A stretch of DNA of 64,000 nt. Source: Collinsella aerofaciens (GTDB taxonomy: Bacteria > Actinomycetota > Coriobacteriia > Coriobacteriales > Coriobacteriaceae). Shown in pieces: positions 54,740 through 64,000 of this stretch. The notes under the pieces were generated by a model. It saw only the letters and a program-made list of their open reading frames with translations, made no database searches and was not told the DNA's origin. Position 1 is the stretch's first letter; each line of letters starts with the position of its first letter. The position numbers were made by a program, and so were the translations under genes. The stretch is from assembly GCF_002736145.1 (NCBI RefSeq), contig NZ_CP024160.1, forward strand, positions 992,001 through 1,056,000. Direction: 5' to 3'.

Positions 54740-54826
54740 GCCCAACCAAAATCAAGCGAATGCATCCATAGAGACACACCCGTTCAAAGACTTTGGTTAG
54801 GCCCACGTCCGAGGGACTCGGTAACC
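54740..54826 (-). promoter_or_regulatory. Candidate antiterminator/terminator leader of the PTS operon
   Basis: On the minus strand GGTTA (54822-54826) can pair with TAACC (54795-54799) around an inner CCGAG/CTCGG hairpin, giving a RAT-like 32-base structure. The same TAACC bases are also part of GCCTAACCAAA (54792-54802), which can pair with TTTGGTTGGGC at 54740-54750, just before a U-rich stretch and the EIIA start. The two folds exclude each other. This is what a LicT-type switch needs, but the RAT does not match the consensus closely. Confidence 0.5.
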
Positions 54827-54851
54827 TTCCGCATTTCTTTTTACGGGGGTT

Positions 54852-54926
54852 ATTGTAGGCAACAGCAAAGCCAGAATAGTCATTATGACCGGTGAGCGGT
54901 ATTTATTCTTCGATAAACGGTATTTA
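54852..54926 (-). promoter_or_regulatory. Possible promoter and activator repeats of the PTS operon
   Basis: TACAAT on the minus strand (54852-54857) could be the -10 box. Upstream of it CGGTATTTA occurs twice, at 54897 and 54918 on the plus strand, 21 bases apart, or two helical turns. That spacing suits an activator dimer bound on one face of the DNA. Confidence 0.4.
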
Positions 54927-54994
54927 AGCGACACTTAGGGACGTTCCTTTACTGCCAGTACCCAGGGACACTCCTTGCAGCAATTTCGCATGCG

Positions 54995-55756
54995 TTAGAT
55001 GAAGAGCTCGCATTCCTTCCGCACGACGCAAACCTTGCTCAGCATCTGGGAAACAGCGGATAGCTTGTTGGGATCAAGCTTGCGAGCGCCTCGCGGACAT
55101 ACGGCGATGCAGCGCATGCAGGAGATGCACGCCTCGCCAGCTGTTCGCTTGGGGTCGCCCTTTTCGATAGCACAAACGGGGCACGCCGCGGCGCATGCAC
55201 CGCAGAAGACGCAATCCTCTGTTGCCTCGGGTGCCATACGGTGACTTCCAGCTTGTTTATAAGGACGATTGCCGGGAATAGAGGGCTCGGACGCATCCTC
55301 AGCCAACAGCTTTTGCTGAATTTGCTGCGCAAACTCTGCGAGCTGCGCCGCATCCTGCGCATCCGGTCGCCCAGCAGCAAACTGACGAGCAACGGAATGC
55401 TCGGCAATAGCAGAAACCGCTGCAACCACCCTAAATCCGGCGCGCTTCGCAACGTCCTCCAGCTCTACGAGCGTGTCCTCAAACGCGCGGTTTCCGTATA
55501 CACAAACCAAAACAGTCCGAGCCCCGTTGCCGCGCACCATGCCCAACCGGTCAGCCACCACAGCCGGGATTCTACCGGCATACGCCGGCACAGAGATTAC
55601 GGCCACGTCGTCCTCAGTCATCGAGACAGCGCTGAAATCTAGCCCGCTATCGGTCAGATCGACGGTAACGGTCTTTTTGTCCAGCGCCCCGGCCACAAGG
55701 CCAGACACCTTCCGCGTTCCACCCGTCGGACTAAACACAATTTCGAATACGCTCAT
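54995..55756 (-). CDS. EFR1-type flavodoxin/ferredoxin
   Basis: A 253-residue fusion. Residues 1-130 are a flavodoxin domain with the FMN loop SPTGGTRKV and a conserved SVPAYAGRIP block; the C-terminal part has two [4Fe-4S] ferredoxin motifs, CVFCGACAAACP and CISCMRCIAVCP. Such EFR1 proteins are common in anaerobes as electron carriers; the partner here is not obvious. It starts with ATG at 55756 after GGGGGAGGG. Confidence 0.88.
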   Translation of the reverse strand: MSVFEIVFSPTGGTRKVSGLVAGALDKKTVTVDLTDSGLDFSAVSMTEDDVAVISVPAYAGRIPAVVADRLGMVRGNGARTVLVCVYGNRAFEDTLVELEDVAKRAGFRVVAAVSAIAEHSVARQFAAGRPDAQDAAQLAEFAQQIQQKLLAEDASEPSIPGNRPYKQAGSHRMAPEATEDCVFCGACAAACPVCAIEKGDPKRTAGEACISCMRCIAVCPRGARKLDPNKLSAVSQMLSKVCVVRKECELFI

Positions 55757-55967
55757 CGAGGCACCCTCCCCCTACGCCAGGCAACGCGTCAAGCCGTTTT
55801 CACATTCAGACAGAGTATACGGCGCATGGGATCCCCGTTTTGGTGCACCAAGCACCCCAATGCACCCACCCTACGCTGTCTGCCTCTTCGTTTTGTATAA
55901 ATTACGGTACAGATTGTATATATTTACGGGATACCGCCGTGTTCTCCTGAGGTACCCCATCCTGGCC

Positions 55968-56202
55968 CGTGCAAAAAACGGAGTATTCTGCAACGTGACT
56001 GCGCCAGCACCGCCGCGGGCGAGCAAAACTGTAGGGCGCTGCGTCATTTAGGGTTCCGACATAGCGAGAATGACGTACCTTTGCTTCGAAAAACGGCGAA
56101 ATCTAACTCAAAACGCTCATAGGGGGTATCTGAAGGCCACCGTTGGCAATACCGAATCGTATGCAGCCAGCTAGAGCTGCTGAATACTCCAAAAAATGCA
56201 CG
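55968..56202. repeat. 235-bp element bounded by 25-bp inverted repeats (copy B)
   Basis: 55968-55992 (CGTGCA, A-run, CGGAGTATTCTGCA) and 56178-56202 (TGCTGAATACTCC, A-run, TGCACG) match the arms of copy A. GGTACCCCA and following bases upstream of the left arm are also shared with copy A. The left arm lies 212 bases before the EFR1 start, against 210 for copy A before the M42 gene. The interior is not recognisably similar. Confidence 0.75.
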
Positions 56203-56310
56203 GCACACCCCATGGGACCCATTGCCGCATGGCAGGAAACAGGCCCACGGCATCTTCTAGATGCATTCCCGAGGAAATCACATTTGAACTAGCGATCGGA
56301 TACGGCAAAC

Positions 56311-56345
56311 AAAAAGGGCCCCGAGCGTAGTTGCTCGGGGCCCTT
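56311..56345 (-). terminator. Terminator of the DEAD-box helicase gene
   Basis: AAGGGCCCCGAGC (56314-56326) pairs perfectly with GCTCGGGGCCCTT (56333-56345); on the minus strand TTTTTG follows. Confidence 0.9.
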
Positions 56346-56377
56346 GGTTCACCTCGCTCTAGTGGGCGATGCGTATG

Positions 56378-58627
<2,250 letters not shown>

Positions 58628-58888
58628 ATGTTGTTGTTCCTTATCTGCACGCGCAATGGGCACGGCATGCGGCCGCGCGGGCGTGCTTGGTAGTGCGCTA
58701 ATACATACAAAAACGGGTGCGCACAGAGAGGACGTTGCTCAGCACGCTGGCGATCGCTTTGGCAGCCCTATCACGCGCCGTCCAGACGCAGCAGCTCTAA
58801 GCGATGGAGCAGATTCGCCGCGGGTTAGTATACCCGTGCTTCGCATGCCCCCACGTAAACCACAGATGACGAGGCGGGTCTGGGCCAA

Positions 58889-58949
58889 TTGTCTCAATCT
58901 GTAACATCTGCAGGGCAAATCTTCCTCTACGTGTTACAGATCGAGACAA
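58889..58949. repeat. 61-bp inverted repeat with 18-bp arms
   Basis: TTGTCTC-ATCTGTAACA (58889-58906) pairs with 58932-58949 with one mismatch around a 25-base loop. Total length equals that of the inverted repeat at 23830-23890, although the sequence differs. It lies between two minus-strand genes. Confidence 0.75.
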
Positions 58950-58977
58950 ACGCACCAACCACCAACCCCGACAGGCC

Positions 58978-59023
58978 AAAAAAGGACCGGACGTCCAGCC
59001 ATCACAACTGAAACGTCCGGCCC
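58978..59023 (-). terminator. Terminator of the GNAT gene
   Basis: GG-CCGGACGT (58984-58994) pairs with ACGTCCGG-CC (59013-59023), one mismatch; TTTTTT follows on the minus strand. Confidence 0.8.
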
Positions 59024-59067
59024 CGTCAAACATCAACTAGGGAAGCTAAACCAACAGACCGCAGCCT

Positions 59068-59634
59068 CTACTCCGCGTCCGGGTCCTTAAAGTTCTTGGG
59101 ATCCAAGACCATGCAGGTGTAGGTGATGTCGTGTTCATCGTCGGGAATGGGCTCAAACCCGTTCTTGCCAAAGAAGTCGATGAGCAGATGCGCGAGCTTC
59201 ATCGGATCCGCATCAGGATCGTCAAAGAGATATTCGCTCAGATCCAGGAATGCAGGCTGCTGTTCGCCCTCGCTCTCCCAGTATCCCAACAGGGCGTCGT
59301 GCACTAGGCGCGCGCCATAGCCGTTACCGCGGTAGTCGGGGTCAACATACACATGGCTCAAAAACGTCGACATGTCCTCGTTGAGCGGGTGCTCCGTAAC
59401 GGCATCCGGCAGGTCGGGGTCGTCCGCACCGCCCGTCACACAAAAACCGACCAGCTCATCATCGGCAAAGACGCCCCAGAGGTAATTGTTCTCTTCGCCT
59501 CCATCGCCGTCCTCGTCCTCCTCCTCAATGTAATCCGCATATGCCTCATAGACCTCGTAACCAGACTGCTCATCAAGATCGACCATCGCATCGACGTCAT
59601 CGGGACCCAAGGCCCTTACTTCAACTTCAGCCAA
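59068..59634 (-). CDS. GNAT-family acetyltransferase
   Basis: A 188-residue, very acidic protein with the acetyl-CoA site VDPDYRGNGYGARLV (the Q/RxxGxG/A loop) near residues 97-111, after TFLSHVYVD. An Asp/Glu insert (EEEDEDGDGGEE) lies near 37-48. The start seems to be the TTG at 59632-59634, next to AAGGACAGGA. Substrate unknown. Own terminator downstream. Confidence 0.85.
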   Translation of the reverse strand: MAEVEVRALGPDDVDAMVDLDEQSGYEVYEAYADYIEEEDEDGDGGEENNYLWGVFADDELVGFCVTGGADDPDLPDAVTEHPLNEDMSTFLSHVYVDPDYRGNGYGARLVHDALLGYWESEGEQQPAFLDLSEYLFDDPDADPMKLAHLLIDFFGKNGFEPIPDDEHDITYTCMVLDPKNFKDPDAE

Positions 59635-59855
59635 TGTCCTGTCCTTCCTCTTATATCTTTAGGACGAGTTGAGCATACGGCGTTGTTCCAGAAATCCGTT
59701 GCGCAACAAAGAGCGCTGCTTCGAGCAACCGGCCAACTCGCCAACAACACCACATTCCAAAAAATCCTTGATGTAGCGCAACAGAATCATATTTCGCGGC
59801 TCCAGAAAACGAATTGTCGAAAGACAGACGGAACCATTAATGGAAAGGAATCAAA

Positions 59856-60563
59856 ATGGCACTTAAGCTCTCCAACCTCGAGTACAGCAACAATCTTGGA
59901 AATCCGATTGTCACCTCGGTCGGAAAGCGTTCGATCGAGGACCGCACCACCGTTGTCAACGATGCTCTCGACAGCCTCACGGATAATTCTCTCTACAGCT
60001 ATAAGATCAGGGTCGGCAAGATCAAGGTAGTCGATGGCGGTCTCTTCAAAAAGACCCAGCTTCCCACATTCCAGGTTTTCGCAGCAGGAATGCAATCCCA
60101 GGTTTGGGCAACGTGCGTCTGCGTCCTCCAGGGCTCTGACCTCAAGACTTACCGCTGCCCGAGCACGCGTGCCGAGCAGGCCGAGCAGGCTGCAAAGGCA
60201 GCCGAGGAGCAGGCAAACCAGATGGACGAAGACGGTCCCGCCCTCAACAACATGCTGAACCGCGGACTCGGAAAGGGCTTCCTCAAGAAGGTCGACAGCC
60301 TGCTCGACGACACCGACATTGCAGCAGAAGCCGACTTCTGCAATTCCGTCCAGACCGTACTTGAGCACTTCGAGGACGCGGCGGCAGGTAAGGATCTGTC
60401 CAGCTTTGCCCAGACCGCTGGCAATGCAGGCGGCTTCTGCCCCAACTGCGGTGCCCCCCCGTGGAAGCCGGCGCTGCATTTTGCCCTAGCTGCGGCAACA
60501 AGCACGCATAGTAAACAAGCAAATAGAACCCCTTATCGCCCTTCTAGAAGATCAATCTTCTAG
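59856..60563 (+). CDS. Zinc-ribbon protein with a C7 frameshift near the 3' end
   Basis: A 235-codon frame starting MALKLSNLEYSNNLGNPIV with GGAAAGG upstream. An Ala/Glu-rich helix (EQAEQAAKAAEEQANQM) lies near 107-123, and CPNCGAP begins a zinc ribbon at about 196. At 60454-60460 a run of seven C shifts the frame, so the rest (PWKPALHF...) is not protein-like and its stop lies inside the terminator stem. With one more or two fewer C the frame reads VEAGAAFCPSCGNKHA and stops at 60511, completing the second CxxC. So the true gene is probably 59856-60511. Function unknown. Confidence 0.7.
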   Translation: MALKLSNLEYSNNLGNPIVTSVGKRSIEDRTTVVNDALDSLTDNSLYSYKIRVGKIKVVDGGLFKKTQLPTFQVFAAGMQSQVWATCVCVLQGSDLKTYRCPSTRAEQAEQAAKAAEEQANQMDEDGPALNNMLNRGLGKGFLKKVDSLLDDTDIAAEADFCNSVQTVLEHFEDAAAGKDLSSFAQTAGNAGGFCPNCGAPPWKPALHFALAAATSTHSKQANRTPYRPSRRSIF

Positions 60564-60580
60564 AAGGGCGCTTTGTTTTG
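60537..60580 (+). terminator. Terminator of the zinc-ribbon gene
   Basis: A perfect 15-bp stem (60537-60551 with 60556-60570, core CCCTTCTAGAAGA) followed by CTTTGTTTTG. Confidence 0.9.
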
Positions 60581-60595
60581 GAATATCGCAGCAAG

Positions 60596-60640
60596 AAAAC
60601 CCCGCCGGCACAGCAAACTCGCCAGCGGGGTTTTCTTAAA
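60596..60640. terminator. Bidirectional terminator
   Basis: AAAACCCCGC (60596-60605) pairs with GCGGGGTTTT (60625-60634). T runs follow on both strands; on the minus strand it ends the 649-residue gene at 60665. Confidence 0.85.
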
Positions 60641-60664
60641 TATCAATCTCAAACACGAAGGCGT

Positions 60665-62614
60665 CTAATCCTGCGATTGGGACTTCTCCTTCAGCCATTC
60701 GTTATTGAGCAAGCGAATAACATGTGCAATCCCAGCGGGAGGCTTAAGAGACGCGCGCATCTTTTGTATGCGATCAAGATGTGCCTCGCAGTCATCAGCG
60801 AGCGCTTTAACATCCGGGGGCAAGACCGCTCCGCTGTTCTTCATGGCAATGGCTTTGTCCATCTCGCAGGAAGAAAGAAACACGTAGAGCAGCGCCATTT
60901 CATTCTGCAACTCCCTGCGAACAATATACCAATGACACCCTTTCTGCCAGAGCTGGCCCGCTTCTTCGCCGGCAAAAGTCAGCTCGATAAGCTGCTTGCC
61001 TTTACGCCCATCAGGACGATCGACCACACGGGCAAGGAGGGGCTCAACAGAAGAGGCCTTTTCGATTGTATCCGCAAGCGCCTCCAAATCTTGCATACCG
61101 AGAGGGACCAGATATGTCGCGCAGAATCGACTGTCAGCAAGAGGGTCGTCGAAAACACGACATTCGCGAGCTGATAGTCTCTCATCAAGCTCTCGGGCTT
61201 TGTCATATTCACCCGCGCTACACGCTTCGCGGAATTCGTCGAAACTTCCTTTTGGTAGGTGGCGACCCGCGGCGGTCGAAATGCCCCATTTGGCAGCAGC
61301 CTTTTCGTTGAGCTGCGCAACTGCGTAAATTAAAGTGTGCTCTGCCGATTTAATATAATTGTCCATTTGCTCAACATACGGACTCACGGCTTGATATGCC
61401 ATCTCCATGTCTGGGCGCAGCATCTTGCCCTCTTCATGCAGCCTATATGCCTGTTCGAAGAGACCAGACCAATAAAACAAATACAAAACATGACCCCTGG
61501 CCGTCATTTCGACCTGAACAAAGAAGGAGTTCCACCATTGCTGGCCCATGCCTGCTCCAGAAGCATTTAAAGCAATCAATTTGCCTTTATATGCCCAGCT
61601 CTCAGGCGCTTGGATAACTTTCCAGCCCACCTGGCCCATCTGATGGCCAAGTTCAACTATTGCTCGATACGGATCAATAGAATCGTCCAGGATCGTATAG
61701 GATTTAACACCTTCAATCAAAGCTCCATCACAAGGAGAAGGGACTGTTTTCCTCATTAATCCAGCCGCCCGCGCAAGTAACTCTTCCGAGTTATTGTTAA
61801 CGGCTTCTGTTAGCGACGCCCCAACCTTTCCGCACTTTGGCTCTGTCTCAACAATCCAAGGAACGGGGCGCAATTCCTCGTCGCCCTTAGAATTCAGCCG
61901 AGCGAACGTCATCGCGACAACATTATCCGTCCATGCTGTAAAAGCTGGACCGACAAATACGCGATAGGTAGTTTCGCTAATGAAGTAATAATAGAAGATA
62001 GCATCGTCACCATATGTTTCTTGCACTATCAGACCAAAGGGATTGGCCTCCAGTGAATTCTCGGGGTCAGGAACATTTGCGGTAATGACGATGCCGCCCC
62101 CACGAGTAATCTCTCGATCAATTTTTATTTTTAGGATTAGCCTGTAATAGTCACTGGCAATGTCAATGAGTTCGAGCGCCAAGTCATCAAGCGTAAGAGA
62201 GCCACCGCCCTTGACATAATATGACTCGCACTTCGAAACGTTGCAAAAGCCAATCACATCGAAGATTTGAATCTCATGCTGCGTATACATGCAGCCAGCG
62301 GCGTCCCAAAGATCATCGGAATAAAAGCCGCGCTGCGAAATAATTTTGTCGACGGCATCATTCCATGAGCCTTTGGGGGCAGCATGGTCTGGCAATGGCT
62401 TTGAAATCGGAGCGGATTCAACGGTCTCCGCTTGCGACGCTCCGCATTTTCCACAGAAGGTCGCGCCGGGCAGCAGCGGCGCTCCACACTGTTTGCAGAC
62501 CGCGCCCCCCTCCTGAGGAACGGTCGCCGCACTCGCATCGCCAGGCGATGCCTTGATATCCAGAGCGCTTCCCGCGGATGACAGCCCAGACTTTAAGTTA
62601 TCGAACAGGCCCAT
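60665..62614 (-). CDS. Zinc-ribbon protein of unknown function
   Basis: A 649-residue protein starting MGLFDNLKSGLSSAGSALD with AAAGGA before the ATG. A zinc ribbon CKQCGAPLLPGATFCGKCGAS lies at about 40-60. The rest is a large soluble body with no motif I recognise; sections such as YYYFISETTYRVFVGPAF and GHVLYLFYWSGLFEQAYRLHEEGK are hydrophobic but not clear membrane helices. The gene is poorer in G+C than the bulk of the window. It follows the FHA gene on the same strand, with 104 bases between. Confidence 0.65.
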   Translation of the reverse strand: MGLFDNLKSGLSSAGSALDIKASPGDASAATVPQEGGAVCKQCGAPLLPGATFCGKCGASQAETVESAPISKPLPDHAAPKGSWNDAVDKIISQRGFYSDDLWDAAGCMYTQHEIQIFDVIGFCNVSKCESYYVKGGGSLTLDDLALELIDIASDYYRLILKIKIDREITRGGGIVITANVPDPENSLEANPFGLIVQETYGDDAIFYYYFISETTYRVFVGPAFTAWTDNVVAMTFARLNSKGDEELRPVPWIVETEPKCGKVGASLTEAVNNNSEELLARAAGLMRKTVPSPCDGALIEGVKSYTILDDSIDPYRAIVELGHQMGQVGWKVIQAPESWAYKGKLIALNASGAGMGQQWWNSFFVQVEMTARGHVLYLFYWSGLFEQAYRLHEEGKMLRPDMEMAYQAVSPYVEQMDNYIKSAEHTLIYAVAQLNEKAAAKWGISTAAGRHLPKGSFDEFREACSAGEYDKARELDERLSARECRVFDDPLADSRFCATYLVPLGMQDLEALADTIEKASSVEPLLARVVDRPDGRKGKQLIELTFAGEEAGQLWQKGCHWYIVRRELQNEMALLYVFLSSCEMDKAIAMKNSGAVLPPDVKALADDCEAHLDRIQKMRASLKPPAGIAHVIRLLNNEWLKEKSQSQD

Positions 62615-62718
62615 AGCATGTCCTTTCTCGTTGGAACGATTCCTTCATCTTTTTGTAAACCCAAAAGGACAAAAAACGTTGCGCAACACCGCCGAACGGT
62701 CGAGAGTCGAATCTGCAG

Positions 62719-63699
62719 CTATCCGATTTTGCCTCGCGCAACGATATACGTCACTTTGCCGCCAAGGCAAAGCTCATCGCCCACTTTGATTTCCACCGGC
62801 GGGTACTCACGCCCCGGCCCGGCCTCAGAGCTCGGGGGTTCAACGACCGTCAAGTCTTCTACACCGCGCTTGAGTACTGTTCCCGCTGTTGAACCAAGAC
62901 CCTGCGCATACCAACGACCGCCCTCGCACCAAATACGAAGGTGACGGGCGCTTACACAGCCATCGGGCGCACCGATCACGTTTGTACCAGTTGGCAAATA
63001 GCCAATGACGGTACCTTCTGGATCTTGGGACAGCTCATATGCCGGCAGGCGCACGACGCTGCCTTCCCGCAAGATAAGGCCTAGCGTTGTAGAAGCGCTA
63101 TCGACAGGGCTCGTTACGAAGGCGCAATCATTCTTGCCGTTATCGAGCCTAAGCGTCGTTGAGCTAAAGTGTCCGCCCATGCATCGCTCCAGAAAGTCCT
63201 CGACTAGTTCTGCCGCACGCGTCGGATCTTGGAGGCAGCCTGCCACCACAAACAGCATGACAAACAGAGCGACTCTGTCCTTGCCGGCAGGAAGCACTGC
63301 CATGTCGATACACCTGACCGCATTAAGATACGTCTGCCCGCTCAATCCCCACGCATCGAACGCATCGGCCATAGCGTGGGCAGCCGGTCCGCGGTAGTGA
63401 TCGGCAATTTTAACGCGCGATGCCGCGCCAGAGCCCTGCCGCGCCGCCAGTCGCGCCATAACGTTGAGCGAGGCGTTTTGGAGATCGCCAAAATGCGAGG
63501 GATTTGTCTTGGATGGGACAATATCAACGTAGTTGCGCATAATGCTCGAGCGATGCATGACCTCGAGCGACTCACGAGGAGACATGCCGCCGGCAACAGG
63601 TCGAACAGAAAGCAATAGGCAGCAGGCATCATGATAGTCGAGGCCCGCAAACCCTCTTAAATCCTCGAACATAATACGGCGCGGTGTTATCTCTGCCAT
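62719..63699 (-). CDS. FHA-domain protein
   Basis: A 326-residue protein. The C-terminal 110 residues form an FHA (phosphothreonine-binding) domain: a GxxPxG-like strand, then VIGAPDGCVSARHLRIWCE, where the SARH of the ligand-binding loop is near 246, then GSTAGTVL. The N-terminal 200 residues are helical and unrecognised (AAHAMADAFDAWGLSGQTYLNAVRCIDMAVL). The ATG at 63699 has GAGGAGG upstream and overlaps the end of the preceding gene by 13 bases. Probably acts with it, sensing a phosphorylated partner. Confidence 0.8.
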   Translation of the reverse strand: MAEITPRRIMFEDLRGFAGLDYHDACCLLLSVRPVAGGMSPRESLEVMHRSSIMRNYVDIVPSKTNPSHFGDLQNASLNVMARLAARQGSGAASRVKIADHYRGPAAHAMADAFDAWGLSGQTYLNAVRCIDMAVLPAGKDRVALFVMLFVVAGCLQDPTRAAELVEDFLERCMGGHFSSTTLRLDNGKNDCAFVTSPVDSASTTLGLILREGSVVRLPAYELSQDPEGTVIGYLPTGTNVIGAPDGCVSARHLRIWCEGGRWYAQGLGSTAGTVLKRGVEDLTVVEPPSSEAGPGREYPPVEIKVGDELCLGGKVTYIVARGKIG

Positions 63700-64000
63700 A
63701 AAACATCCTCCTCAGCAGGGGCTACGCCCTGGCTATCATCGTTAACGCCATTCGCTTCTTGAACCTCAGAAATCTCCTGGGGGCCGGGGAGTTCCGACCC
63801 AAACGCATTCCGCGCGGCACACGACACTACGCTAAGCGCAAACATGGTTGCCAAAATTATTAGCAATCGCCAACCGAGTTTTCGCACGGGACGCGAATGA
63901 CGAACGTCCCTAAACCCAATAGATGTGCCACTGCTCGAAACGGCCCCTCGTTTCTTTTTTCTCGAACTCGAAAAGCCCGAGGGAACAGGGGGCGCCGGTG
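63687..64000 (-). CDS. Single-pass membrane protein (partial, continues past the window end)
   Basis: The frame is open from the window end to the stop at 63687-63689. The visible part starts in a Pro/Ser-rich and then basic stretch (SSSRKKKRGAVSS), followed by one membrane helix (LLIILATMFALSVVSCA) and an acidic outer tail (EISEVQEANGVNDDSQG). A GTG inside it could start a shorter protein, but the codons upstream are also open. Its end overlaps the FHA gene by 13 bases, so the two are in one operon. No family recognised. Confidence 0.6.
   Translation of the reverse strand, partial: PAPPVPSGFSSSRKKKRGAVSSSGTSIGFRDVRHSRPVRKLGWRLLIILATMFALSVVSCAARNAFGSELPGPQEISEVQEANGVNDDSQGVAPAEEDVLWQR

Larger units (their letters stand above)
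55757..56377. other. 621-bp intergenic region with a repeat element
   Basis: No convincing gene. It holds, in minus-strand order, the terminator of the DEAD-box gene (56311-56345), the 235-bp inverted-repeat element copy B (55968-56202), and about 210 bases of AT-richer leader before the EFR1 gene, where TATACA-like sequences near 55900-55925 may be its promoter. The order and distances match those at 37486-38095. Confidence 0.6.
58628..59067. other. 440-bp intergenic region with a 61-bp inverted repeat
   Basis: No gene is evident. It contains the leader and promoter of the DEAD-box gene, the inverted repeat at 58889-58949 and the terminator of the GNAT gene at 58978-59023. A TAGTATAC sequence near 58826-58833 might belong to a promoter. 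Confidence 0.5.

Overview
The window is high-GC DNA, dense with genes, from what looks like a gut Actinobacterium of the class Coriobacteriia, most like Collinsella. This rests on gene content and style: a Tat-exported protein with an LAxTG-type sorting signal, zinc-ribbon and Cys-rich small proteins, an [FeFe] hydrogenase, EFR1-type flavodoxin/ferredoxin, SNF2/SWIM helicase, AddAB, and anaerobic lifestyle genes (formate-THF ligase, superoxide reductase, Fe-dependent alcohol dehydrogenase). No rRNA, tRNA or 16S marker is present, so the genus is inference. No CRISPR array, prophage or complete insertion sequence was seen.

Layout. 1-7.5 kb: surface-anchored PI-PLC-like protein, a split zinc-ribbon protein (in-frame amber codon), a Mn-type CDF exporter, a membrane protein with a heptad-repeat tail and a small Cys-rich protein. 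7.6-21.7 kb, almost all on the minus strand: fhs, ruvC-ruvA-ruvB (overlapping TGATG junctions, LexA-like box upstream), a degenerate NadE-like protein, a superoxide reductase, an SNF2/SWIM helicase and dnaE. 21.8-30.7 kb: a lower-GC MFS gene, a DUF3284 protein and addB-addA. 30.9-36.4 kb: a TrpR-like YerC regulator, a small holin-like membrane protein, an Rrf2 regulator divergent from cysK with a dyad between them, mnmA, and an HTH-HipA kinase fusion. 36.4-43.8 kb: M42 peptidase, Fe-ADH, a DUF1275 protein, a YgiQ radical SAM protein, a CPBP protease and an orphan RelB/DinJ antitoxin. 43.9-50 kb: a four-gene minus-strand operon of an NAD(P)H oxidoreductase, an [FeFe] hydrogenase, a lipoprotein and a fused permease-ATPase ABC protein. 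50.2-54.9 kb: a complete alpha-glucoside PTS operon (EIIA, BglG/LicT antiterminator, EIIBC, GH4 6-phospho-alpha-glucosidase) with a structured leader. 55-59.6 kb: EFR1 ferredoxin, an RGG-tailed DEAD-box helicase and a GNAT enzyme. 59.8-64 kb: an accessory-looking, lower-GC cluster of zinc-ribbon and FHA-domain proteins, one carrying a C7 frameshift, running off the window end.

Functional links. The PTS operon imports and phosphorylates an alpha-glucoside such as maltose, hydrolyses the phosphodisaccharide and probably controls itself by antitermination. The hydrogenase operon joins H2 metabolism to an uncharacterised uptake system. The Rrf2-cysK pair suggests cysteine or Fe-S control.

The most unusual observations are: two intergenic loci with the same 25-bp inverted repeats exactly 235 bp apart; a NadE homologue that seems to have lost both active sites; a single-chain HTH-HipA kinase; the hydrogenase-ABC operon; and two damaged or recoded zinc-ribbon genes.
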